The notes beneath the pieces were generated by a model. The model did no database searches. It was given only the letters and a program-made list of their open reading frames with translations, and was not told the DNA's origin. Shown piece by piece: positions 1 to 7,650 of a stretch of 64,000 nt of DNA; the stretch's first letter is position 1; the number at the start of each line of letters is the position of its first letter. Both the position numbers and the translations under genes were made by a program. The stretch spans positions 1-64,000 of the forward strand of contig NZ_SSBI01000034.1 in assembly GCF_004795015.1 (NCBI RefSeq). The letters run 5' to 3'. This DNA is from Streptomyces sp. A1277 (GTDB taxonomy: Bacteria; Actinomycetota; Actinomycetes; Streptomycetales; Streptomycetaceae).

Positions 1-11
1 TGCCGCTGGCC

Positions 12-65
12 GACTGACCCGGCGCGGGGGTCCCGTACGGCTCCGGCCCCCGCTCCCGGTCAGTC
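12..65 (-). terminator. Hairpin overlapping the stop of the first gene
   Basis: Two nested stems pair here: GACTGACC at 12-19 with GGTCAGTC at 58-65, and GCGGGGG at 24-30 with CCCCCGC at 47-53. The hairpin overlaps the stop codon of the minus-strand gene that ends at 60, so it is a likely intrinsic terminator for that gene. There is no clear T-run, which is common in Streptomyces terminators. Confidence 0.5.
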
Positions 66-863
66 CAGCTCGTGCTCCGGGCCGCCGAAATCGGGGCTCG
101 TGAAGTCCGGGCTGCTGAACGTCGGGCGGGGCGCCGCGGCCGGGCCGCCGTCCGGGCCCGCGAAGTCCGGCCTGCTGTAGCCGATCTTCGGTAGACGGCC
201 GGCCGGACGGTACGGGGCCGGGGCGGCGGGGCCGGCCGCCGGCTCGGCGAGCGCGTCGCGCAGGAAGGGCAGGATGCCCCGCTCCAGCAGGGCCTGCCGC
301 CAGGCTTCCTTGGCCCGGGCCACCTCATCGGGCAGGCCATCGCCGGGCTCCTCGGCCGTCAGGGAGGTCGAGCCGTTGCGCAGCGCGGTGAGGAGGAGGC
401 CGACGGCCGCGACGAAGATGGCGGCCGCGGTGACGGCTGCGAAGAACCAGCCGGCGCCGACCATGGTGGTGGCGAACGCCGGTGGTGGTTCCAGCATCTT
501 CAGGAGGTAGCCGACCAGCAGGAAGATGAGCGCCGCGGTGCCCGCCAGCATGGGCGCGAGGACGGTGACGACGGCACCTATGCCGGCGCTCGCCCCGCCG
601 AGGTCGTCCGGCGCGGTGCCGGGGGCCGCGTCCCGGTCGGCACGGGCCTCGTCGCGGGTCTTCACGTAGTGCTCGTACTCGGTGGCGGCCGTGGCGGTGA
701 TCAGGGCGACGGCCGCCAGCGCCATGGTGCGCAGCTGGCCCGCGTTGAGGCGTTCGCCGATGGCGGCCAGCTCCGGTCGTTCATGAGCGTGACGCAGTGC
801 GTCGTCGAGGAGCCGTTCGTACTCGGGCCGGTCCTCGGTCAGCAGGTGCGGAGCGCTGTTCAT
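60..863 (-). CDS. Conserved membrane protein of unknown function
   Basis: A 267-residue protein with an amphipathic N-terminus, a possible membrane segment near residues 45-62, and two strong hydrophobic stretches near 97-122 and 134-163 separated by a short Pro-rich loop. The C-terminal third is a Pro/Gly/Ala-rich, probably disordered tail in which the short motif SPDF recurs. I prefer the ATG at 863 to the one at 869 because the GGGGGA ribosome-binding stretch is too close to 869. I recognise no catalytic motif; actinobacteria carry many such integral membrane proteins. It is separated by about 190 bp from the metallophosphoesterase upstream and is probably transcribed alone. Confidence 0.75.
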   Translation of the reverse strand: MNSAPHLLTEDRPEYERLLDDALRHAHERPELAAIGERLNAGQLRTMALAAVALITATAATEYEHYVKTRDEARADRDAAPGTAPDDLGGASAGIGAVVTVLAPMLAGTAALIFLLVGYLLKMLEPPPAFATTMVGAGWFFAAVTAAAIFVAAVGLLLTALRNGSTSLTAEEPGDGLPDEVARAKEAWRQALLERGILPFLRDALAEPAAGPAAPAPYRPAGRLPKIGYSRPDFAGPDGGPAAAPRPTFSSPDFTSPDFGGPEHELD

Positions 864-1049
864 GTGCATCCCCCGATGCTCCGTCGGGCCTGTGTGCCCG
901 CTCTGGCCGGGCAGTTGGGCGGAAACGGAGGAGAGCCTGCTACTGGTACGCCGATGGTAGAGCGCTCACGGCACGGGGTGACAGAGGGTTTTCGAAAATG
1001 GCCCGGTGCTCGGCGTGGTCAGGTCGGGAGTCGTCTTCCCCGGGGAGCG

Positions 1050-2108
1050 TCAGTCATGCAGGGGCAGTTGGACGACCAGTAGCTTTCCGGCCATGGTCAC
1101 CCCGCCGTCCATGGCGATGGCGAGCCCGTCCGCGTACACATGGGGGCCGTCGACCTGCGGGCCCGCCCCACCCTCGCCGTCCTCCGAGCCGACCTCGCCG
1201 GTCAGATACGGAATGGGGCTGTGGCCATGGACGACGCGCCGGCCGCCGTAGGCCGCCATCAGCTCCTGGACGGCCTGCGGGCCCGACTCGTCGCGGAAGG
1301 CGAAACGCTTGGTCAGCTTGCGGAACAGGTCCCAGCACTCGTCGGCGTCGTTGCGCGTGAGAATGGCGTGCACCGTGTCGTTGACGTCCTCGATGGTGGA
1401 GCCGTAGTCGAGGTATGCCGTCGTGTCGGAGTGCATCAGCAGGTGGCCGTCCTCCTCGACGACCGCGTCGAGCCGGGACATCCACTGGAGGTGGACGTCC
1501 TGGAGGCGCTCCATGTCCGTCTTCTGGCCGCCGTTGAGCAGCCAGGCGGCCTGGAAGGTGGCGGTGCCCGCGCCGGAGTTCACCGGGGTGTCGGCGAACC
1601 GCTTGGCGCCGATGAGCAGCAGCTCGTGGTTGCCCATGAGGGCCTTGCAGTAGCCGCCCGCGGCCGCCGCCTCGGCGGAGAGCCGCATGACGAGGTCGAT
1701 GACGCCGATGCCGTCGGGGCCCCGGTCGGTGAAGTCACCGAGGAACCAGAGCCGCGCGTTGCCCGCGGACCAGTGGCCCTCGGCGTCGATCAGGCCCTGC
1801 TCGGCGAGGGCGGCGAGGAGCTCGTCCAGATAGCCGTGGACGTCGCCCACCACGTACAGCGGGCCGAGGCCCGGCTCCTTGACGGGGCGCGGTTCGGGCA
1901 CGGCCTGCACCTGGGGGGGTTCGTCGAGGCTGATGACGGGAAGGTCGCGTTCCGTCGGCGTGTACCCCTCCGGCGTCTCGCCTTCCGGGAATGCGTTCCC
2001 CGGGTGCGGTGAGGCCGGCGGCGCAGGCGACTGCGCATAGGGCGGTACGCGGAAGTCGCGCAACGTCGCCGTCCGCACCACGGGTTCCTGACCGGCCCCC
2101 TGTGTCAT
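1050..2108 (-). CDS. Calcineurin-like metallophosphoesterase
   Basis: A 352-residue protein with the metal-binding motifs of the calcineurin-like phosphoesterase fold in order: GDVHG (88-92), GDFTDRG (124-130), GNHE (159-162), and later a GHSP element. These ligands bind two metal ions and hydrolyse a phosphoester; the substrate cannot be told from sequence. About 80 residues before the fold are Pro-rich and probably disordered. The start at 2108 is chosen because GGAGGGG lies just upstream; a longer reading frame exists but adds low-complexity sequence. It lies downstream of and codirectional with the LacI-type gene, with a gap of about 170 bp containing the palindrome CCCAATTGGG (2268-2277). 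Confidence 0.85.
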   Translation of the reverse strand: MTQGAGQEPVVRTATLRDFRVPPYAQSPAPPASPHPGNAFPEGETPEGYTPTERDLPVISLDEPPQVQAVPEPRPVKEPGLGPLYVVGDVHGYLDELLAALAEQGLIDAEGHWSAGNARLWFLGDFTDRGPDGIGVIDLVMRLSAEAAAAGGYCKALMGNHELLLIGAKRFADTPVNSGAGTATFQAAWLLNGGQKTDMERLQDVHLQWMSRLDAVVEEDGHLLMHSDTTAYLDYGSTIEDVNDTVHAILTRNDADECWDLFRKLTKRFAFRDESGPQAVQELMAAYGGRRVVHGHSPIPYLTGEVGSEDGEGGAGPQVDGPHVYADGLAIAMDGGVTMAGKLLVVQLPLHD

Positions 2109-2281
2109 CGACCCCTCCACCACCGTCGCGCCGCCGTACACCTGACGGGCCCTGCTGGTCGGGTTGGTCCGCGGTGTCGTGCGCCCATCATAGGAATGCG
2201 GATCGTGCTCTGTGACGCACCAGGGGTGGTGAATCCTTCCGCATGCCAGGTTCATCGGTCGATTGGTCCCAATTGGGCTGA

Positions 2282-3394
2282 TCAATCCCCTGCCGGGGCG
2301 CGCGGCGCACTGACCGTGGTGCGGGGCGGGCGGCGTTGCGAGGACGTCCGGACGATGAGCTCAGTCGGTATCACCCGCTCCACCGGACCGTCCTGGTCGA
2401 CGCCCTCGATGGCGTCGATGAGCAGCTGGACGACCGCCGTGCCGATTCTGCGCGGCTTCAGCGAGAGCGTCGTGATGGGCGGCTCGGTCGTGGCGTAGAC
2501 CGTGGATTCGCTGCAGCAGACGAGCAGCAGGTCCTCGGGGACGCGCAGCCCGTAGCGGCGGGCGGCCGCCAGCAGGTCCGTGCCGTTGGGGTCGAAGAGC
2601 CCGTAGACGGCGTCGGGGCGGTCCGGGCGGGCCAGCAGCCGGTCGGCTGCCACGGCCCCCGCGCACGGATCGTGTGCCGGGTAGGACTCGTACACCGGGT
2701 CCTGCCCCACGCGCTCGCACCAGTGGAGGTAGGCGCTGGTGGACAGCCGGGTGTACGTGTCGGTCGTGGTGCCGGTGAGCAGGCCGATACGGCGGGCCCC
2801 GGCGGCGGCGAGGTGGTCGAGGAGGTCGAGCACGGCGGCCCGGTGGTCGTTGTCCACCCAGGCGGTGACCGGGAGCGACCCGGCGGGGCGGCCGTCGGAG
2901 ACGACGGGCAGTCCCTGGCGGACCAGCTCGGTGACGACCGGGTCCTGGTCGGAGGGGTCGATGACGACGGTGCCGTCGAGCGCGACGTTCGACCAGACGT
3001 CGTGGCGCGAGGTGGCCGGGAGGATGACGAGGGCGTAGCCGCGGGCGAGGGCCGCCGATGTGGCCGCTCTCGCCATCTCCGCGAAGTACGCGAATTCGGT
3101 GAAGGTGAAAGGTTCATCCCCGTACGTGGTCACGGTCAGGCCGATCAGACCCGACTTGCCGGTACGGAGGGTGCGGGCCGCCGCGGAAGGGCGATAGCCC
3201 AGGCGCTCGGCCACCTCGCGGACATGGCGGCGGGTGGCGTCCGGGAGCCTGCCCTTGCCGTTGAGGGCGTCGGACACGGTCGTGATGGAGACGCCGGCGG
3301 CGGCGGCCACATCGCGGATTCCCGCACGTCCCTGCCTGCCGCCGCGCCGGGGGGTCTCCGTCCGGCTCACCTGGTGCTTCCCTGCTGCTGTCAT
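2282..3394 (-). CDS. LacI-family transcriptional regulator
   Basis: A 370-residue regulator. The N-terminal helix-turn-helix starts near residue 25 (IRDVAAAAGVSITTVSDALN) and is followed by the LacI hinge helix (PSAAARTLRTG). A periplasmic-binding-protein-like sensor domain fills the rest, so it should bind a small ligand, often a sugar. The ATG at 3394 places the usual short arm before the HTH. No sugar transporter or glycosidase is adjacent, so the regulon is not evident locally. It may control itself or the metallophosphoesterase downstream. Confidence 0.9.
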   Translation of the reverse strand: MTAAGKHQVSRTETPRRGGRQGRAGIRDVAAAAGVSITTVSDALNGKGRLPDATRRHVREVAERLGYRPSAAARTLRTGKSGLIGLTVTTYGDEPFTFTEFAYFAEMARAATSAALARGYALVILPATSRHDVWSNVALDGTVVIDPSDQDPVVTELVRQGLPVVSDGRPAGSLPVTAWVDNDHRAAVLDLLDHLAAAGARRIGLLTGTTTDTYTRLSTSAYLHWCERVGQDPVYESYPAHDPCAGAVAADRLLARPDRPDAVYGLFDPNGTDLLAAARRYGLRVPEDLLLVCCSESTVYATTEPPITTLSLKPRRIGTAVVQLLIDAIEGVDQDGPVERVIPTELIVRTSSQRRPPRTTVSAPRAPAGD

Positions 3395-3570
3395 GGCGAG
3401 CCGATAGTAGGGCTCGGAAGGACACTTGGGCCGGTCGCATATGCACCCATTGACAGGCACGTTTCTGCAAGGTCATTAGACGTCAAATACCTTGTGAAGC
3501 AAGGGCGTTGCTGGGTCATACCATCATGTGTCATGCGTCCGGCCGGATCGGCCTGGCGGCGGAGCGATGT

Positions 3571-3600
3571 CTCGAAGAGGTCTCAACTCACCTCTTCGAG
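3571..3600. repeat. Perfect inverted repeat in the LacI-hisC gap
   Basis: The arms CTCGAAGAGGT (3571-3581) and ACCTCTTCGAG (3590-3600) are perfect complements around an 8-base spacer. This is the only notable structure in the 371-bp gap 3395-3765 between the divergent LacI-type gene and hisC. It could be a two-fold operator or a transcript hairpin. I see no poly-T and no coding sequence in the gap. Confidence 0.6.
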
Positions 3601-3765
3601 GGACGCGCGCCACGGAGTGAGCCACCGGCGCACGCCATGGCCGGTCGCGCTCCCCCTCATTCCGGGGTCCACCGGACGAATCCACTGTCCACCCGTTCGC
3701 AGCAGCGCCCAATCCTCATAAGGTGAGCAGTATTGATGTGAACGGACGGTCGAGGAGGACCTGCG

Positions 3766-4845
3766 GTGAGCGAGACGAGCCCCAAGCTGCGCGCCGAACT
3801 GGACGGCGTTCCCGCCTATGTGCCGGGCAAACCGGCGTCGGCGGACGGACCGGCCGCGTTCAAGCTGTCCTCCAACGAGAACCCGTATCCCCCGCTGCCG
3901 GGCGTGATGGAGACGGCACTGGCCGCCGCGGCTCACTTCAACCGGTATCCGGACATGGCCTGCACCGGGCTGATGAACGAGCTGTCCGACCGTTTCGGCG
4001 TGCCGCTCTCGCACCTGGCGACCGGCACCGGTTCGGTCGGTGTGGCGCAGCAGCTGCTCCAGGCGACCTCGGGCCCGGGCGACGAGGTGATCTACGCCTG
4101 GCGCTCCTTCGAGGCGTACCCGATCATCACGCAGGTCAGCGGCGCGACCTCGGTGAAGGTGCCGCTGACCGACCGTGAGGTGCACGACCTGGACGCGATG
4201 GCGGACGCGATCACCGACCGCACGCGCCTGATCTTCGTCTGCAACCCGAACAACCCCACCGGCACCGTGGTGCGCCGGGCCGAGCTGGAACGATTCCTCG
4301 ACCGGGTGCCGAGCGACGTCCTCGTGGTGCTGGACGAGGCGTACAAGGAGTTCATCCGCGACGCCGAGGTGCCCGACGGCATCGAGATCTACCGGGACCG
4401 GCCCAATGTGGCGGTGCTCCGCACGTTCTCCAAGGCGTACGGCCTGGCGGGGCTGCGGGTCGGCTTCGCCGTGGCGCACGAGCCGGTGGCGGCCGCGCTG
4501 CGCAAGACGGCGGTGCCGTTCGGGGTCAGCCAGCTCGCCCAGGACGCGGCGGTGGCCTCGCTGCGCGCCGAGGACGAGCTGCTCGGCCGGGTCGGATCGC
4601 TGGTGTGCGAGCGGGACCGGGTGCATGAGGCGCTCGTGGGGCAGGGCTGGACGGTGCCCGAGTCCCAGGCGAACTTCGTCTGGCTGCGGCTGGGGGAGCG
4701 CACCCTCGACTTCGCGGCGGCCTGCGAGAAGGCCGGTGTGGTGGTCAGGCCGTTCGCGGGCGAGGGCGTGCGCGTCACGATCGGCGAGGACGAGGCGAAT
4801 GACCTGTTCCTGAAGGTGACGGAGTCGTACCGCAAGGAGCTGTAG
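3766..4845 (+). CDS. hisC: Histidinol-phosphate aminotransferase
   Basis: A 359-residue fold-type I PLP aminotransferase of the HisC family, which converts imidazole-acetol phosphate plus glutamate to histidinol phosphate in histidine biosynthesis. Visible features are the SSNENPY substrate-binding stretch near residue 31, NPNNPTG near 163, the DEAY loop, and the PLP lysine K223 in FSKAYGLAGLRVG. The GTG start has GAGGAGG upstream. It is not in a his operon here. Aromatic aminotransferases of the same family are an alternative specificity. Confidence 0.9.
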   Translation: MSETSPKLRAELDGVPAYVPGKPASADGPAAFKLSSNENPYPPLPGVMETALAAAAHFNRYPDMACTGLMNELSDRFGVPLSHLATGTGSVGVAQQLLQATSGPGDEVIYAWRSFEAYPIITQVSGATSVKVPLTDREVHDLDAMADAITDRTRLIFVCNPNNPTGTVVRRAELERFLDRVPSDVLVVLDEAYKEFIRDAEVPDGIEIYRDRPNVAVLRTFSKAYGLAGLRVGFAVAHEPVAAALRKTAVPFGVSQLAQDAAVASLRAEDELLGRVGSLVCERDRVHEALVGQGWTVPESQANFVWLRLGERTLDFAAACEKAGVVVRPFAGEGVRVTIGEDEANDLFLKVTESYRKEL

Positions 4846-4864
4846 CCGGCGCCTGCCGGAGGCC

Positions 4865-4898
4865 GGGCCCCGTATCTCGTTCGCGAGGTGCGGGGCCC
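4865..4898 (+). terminator. Terminator after hisC
   Basis: GGGCCCCG (4865-4872) pairs with CGGGGCCC (4891-4898). A second small stem CTCG-TTCG-CGAG sits in the loop. It lies 20 bp after the hisC stop and is followed by TTCT, so it is a strong intrinsic terminator. Confidence 0.8.
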
Positions 4899-4985
4899 TT
4901 CTGCGTGCCGGGAGGGGGCGGGCGCGGACAGGGGCACCCCCCGGGCGAAGGGCCCGAAAGTGTGTGCGCCATAATTGCTTGTGAA

Positions 4986-5001
4986 TGTGAACGCGTTCAC
5001 A
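4986..5001. promoter_or_regulatory. Rex operator upstream of cydA
   Basis: TGTGAACGCGTTCACA is a perfect 16-bp palindrome matching the Rex operator described for Streptomyces coelicolor (TGTGAACnnnTTCACA type). Rex is an NADH/NAD-sensing repressor known to control the cyd operon. The site lies 85 bp before the cydA start. An extra half-site-like TTGTGAA sits immediately upstream at 4979-4985. It implies derepression of cytochrome bd when NADH rises under low oxygen. Confidence 0.92.
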
Positions 5002-5085
5002 AGCGTGTCCTGCTTCCTCCCGTGATCCGTTGGATTTCACGGACAAATCGCCGGTGCGACGGCGATGACGTAAGGAGAAGACGAC

Positions 5086-6594
5086 GTGGAGCTAGCTCTG
5101 GCGCCGGAGACCCTGGCGCGATGGCAGTTCGGTACGACGACCGTCTACCACTTCCTCTTCGTTCCTCTGACGATCTCTCTCGCGGCGCTCACGGCCGGCC
5201 TGCAGACCGCCTGGGTGCGGACGAACAAGGAGAAGTACCTCAGGGCGACCAAGTTCTGGGGAAAGCTCTTCCTGATCAACATCGCCATGGGTGTCGTCAC
5301 CGGCATCGTCCAGGAGTTCCAGTTCGGGATGAACTGGTCCGACTACTCGCGGTTCGTCGGTGACATCTTCGGGGCGCCGCTCGCCTTCGAGGCGCTGATC
5401 GCCTTCTTCTTCGAGTCCACCTTCATCGGCCTGTGGATCTTCGGCTGGGACAAGCTCCCGAAGAAGATCCACCTCGCCTGCATATGGCTGGTGTCCATCG
5501 GCACCGTCCTCTCCGCCTACTTCATCCTGGCGGCCAACTCCTGGATGCAGCACCCGGTCGGCTACCGCATCAACAAGGAACGCGGACGCGCCGAGCTCAC
5601 CGACTTCTGGCACGTGCTCACCCAGAACACCGCGCTCGCCCAGTTCTTCCACACCATCACCGCCGCCTTCCTGGTCGGCGGGGCGTTCATGGTCGGCATC
5701 GCCGCCTTCCACCTGGCCCGCAAGAAGCACATCCCCGTGATGCGGACCTCGCTGCGGCTGGGGCTGATCACCGTGGTGATCTCCGGCCTCCTCACCGCCG
5801 TCAGCGGTGACCAGCTCGGCAAGGTGATGTTCAAGCAGCAGCCGATGAAGATGGCGGCGGCCGAGGCCCTGTGGGACGGGGAGGACGGCGCGCCCTTCTC
5901 GATCTTCGCCTACGGAGACGTCAGCAAGGGGCACAACTCCGTCGAGATCTCGATCCCCGGGGTCCTGTCCTTCCTCGCCGACGACGACTTCCACTCGCAC
6001 GTCCCCGGCATCAACGACATCAACAAGGCGGAGCAGGAGCGCTTCGGGCCCGGCGACTACCGGCCCAACATCCCGGTCGCCTTCTGGAGCTTCCGGTGGA
6101 TGATCGGCTTCGGCATGGCCTCCTTCGGCCTCGGCATCCTCGGACTGTGGCTGACCCGGAAGAAGTTCATGCTGCCCGAGGCGATGCGCACGGGCGAGGA
6201 CGAGGTTCCGAACCTGGTCCTCTTCAAGAACAAGGCCCTCAGCCCACGGCTGGCCCGGTGCTACTGGATCGTCGCCCTGTGGACCCTGCTCTTCCCGCTG
6301 ATCGCCAACTCCTGGGGCTGGATCTTCACCGAGATGGGCCGCCAGCCCTGGGTGGTCTACGGCGTGCTCCAAACCCGCGACGCGGTCTCCCCCGGTGTCT
6401 CCCAGGGTGAGGTGCTCACCTCGCTGATCGTCTTCACCGTGCTCTACGCGGTGCTCGCCGTGATCGAGGTGAGGCTCCTCCTGAAGTACATCAAGGCCGG
6501 GCCTCCGGAGCTCACGGACGACGACCTGAACCCGCCCACCCGGATCGGCGGCGACCACCAGGACGCCGACCGGCCCATGGCCTTCTCCTACTGA
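5086..6594 (+). CDS. cydA: Cytochrome bd quinol oxidase subunit I
   Basis: A 502-residue polytopic membrane protein, subunit I of cytochrome bd, which oxidises quinol and reduces oxygen to water with haems b558, b595 and d. The N-terminal segment ends in a His (H22) in the position of the conserved haem axial ligand. Long hydrophobic helices follow, and the family motif GRQPW is present near residue 420. GTG start with AAGGAG nine bases upstream. First gene of cydA-cydB-cydCD and placed directly under the Rex operator. Confidence 0.96.
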   Translation: MELALAPETLARWQFGTTTVYHFLFVPLTISLAALTAGLQTAWVRTNKEKYLRATKFWGKLFLINIAMGVVTGIVQEFQFGMNWSDYSRFVGDIFGAPLAFEALIAFFFESTFIGLWIFGWDKLPKKIHLACIWLVSIGTVLSAYFILAANSWMQHPVGYRINKERGRAELTDFWHVLTQNTALAQFFHTITAAFLVGGAFMVGIAAFHLARKKHIPVMRTSLRLGLITVVISGLLTAVSGDQLGKVMFKQQPMKMAAAEALWDGEDGAPFSIFAYGDVSKGHNSVEISIPGVLSFLADDDFHSHVPGINDINKAEQERFGPGDYRPNIPVAFWSFRWMIGFGMASFGLGILGLWLTRKKFMLPEAMRTGEDEVPNLVLFKNKALSPRLARCYWIVALWTLLFPLIANSWGWIFTEMGRQPWVVYGVLQTRDAVSPGVSQGEVLTSLIVFTVLYAVLAVIEVRLLLKYIKAGPPELTDDDLNPPTRIGGDHQDADRPMAFSY

Positions 6595-6612
6595 GAGCGC
6601 AGGAGCCGAGAG

Positions 6613-7614
6613 ATGGAACTCCACGACGTCTGGTTCGTGCTCATCGCCGTCCTCTGGACCGGCTACTTCTTCCTGGAGGGATTCGACTTCGGGATCGGGG
6701 TCCTCACCAAGCTGCTGGCCCGGGACCGCAAGGAACGGCGGGTGCTGATCAACACGATCGGGCCCGTCTGGGACGGCAACGAGGTCTGGCTGCTCAGCGC
6801 CGGCGGAGCGACCTTCGCCGCGTTCCCCGAGTGGTACGCCACACTGTTCTCCGGTTTCTACCTACCGCTGCTGATCATCCTGCTCTGCCTGATCGTGCGC
6901 GGCGTCGCCTTCGAGTACCGGGCGAAGCGGCCGGAGGAGAAGTGGCAGACCAACTGGGAGCACGCGATCTTCTGGGCCTCGCTGATCCCCGCAGTGCTGT
7001 GGGGCGTGGCCTTCGGCAACATCGTGCGCGGCGTGAAGATCGACGCGGACATGGAGTACGTGGGCAACGTCTGGGACCTGCTCAACCCGTACGCGCTCCT
7101 CGGCGGCCTGGTCACGCTCTCCCTCTTCACCTTCCACGGCGCGGTGTTCGCCGGGCTGAAGACGGCCGGAGACATCCGGACCAGGGCGCGCAAGCTGGCC
7201 CTGAAGCTCGGTGGCGTCGCCGCGGTGCTCGCGCTCGCCTTCCTGATCCGGACCCAGCTCGACAACGGTGACGGCAGCAGCCTGATCGCGATGATCGTCG
7301 CCGCGGTGGCGCTGGTCGGTGCGGTCGCGATGATCGCGGCGGGGCGCGAGGGCTGGTCCTTCGCGCTCTCCGGTGTGACCATCGCCGCCGCCGTCGCCAT
7401 GTTGTTCCTGACGCTCTTCCCGAACGTCATGCCGTCCTCGCTGGACGACGCCTGGAGCCTCACGGTCAGCAACGCCTCGTCCAGCCCGTACACGCTGAAG
7501 ATCATGACCTGGTGCGCCGGGATCGCCACGCCGGTGGTGCTGCTCTACCAGGGGTGGACGTACTGGGTGTTCCGCAAGCGGATCGGCACACAGCACATCG
7601 CCGATGCGCACTGA
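6613..7614 (+). CDS. cydB: Cytochrome bd quinol oxidase subunit II
   Basis: A 333-residue polytopic membrane protein beginning with the CydB signature WF(V/A)L...W.GYFFLEGFDFG and carrying the conserved WDGNEVWL motif near residue 57. It forms the structural partner of CydA. The ATG follows AGGAGCCGAGAG and starts 18 bases after cydA, so the two are cotranscribed. Length fits the family. Confidence 0.96.
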   Translation: MELHDVWFVLIAVLWTGYFFLEGFDFGIGVLTKLLARDRKERRVLINTIGPVWDGNEVWLLSAGGATFAAFPEWYATLFSGFYLPLLIILLCLIVRGVAFEYRAKRPEEKWQTNWEHAIFWASLIPAVLWGVAFGNIVRGVKIDADMEYVGNVWDLLNPYALLGGLVTLSLFTFHGAVFAGLKTAGDIRTRARKLALKLGGVAAVLALAFLIRTQLDNGDGSSLIAMIVAAVALVGAVAMIAAGREGWSFALSGVTIAAAVAMLFLTLFPNVMPSSLDDAWSLTVSNASSSPYTLKIMTWCAGIATPVVLLYQGWTYWVFRKRIGTQHIADAH

Positions 7615-7650
7615 CGCAGTGAGTGTCCTGACCGAGCCGAGCCGCATGGG

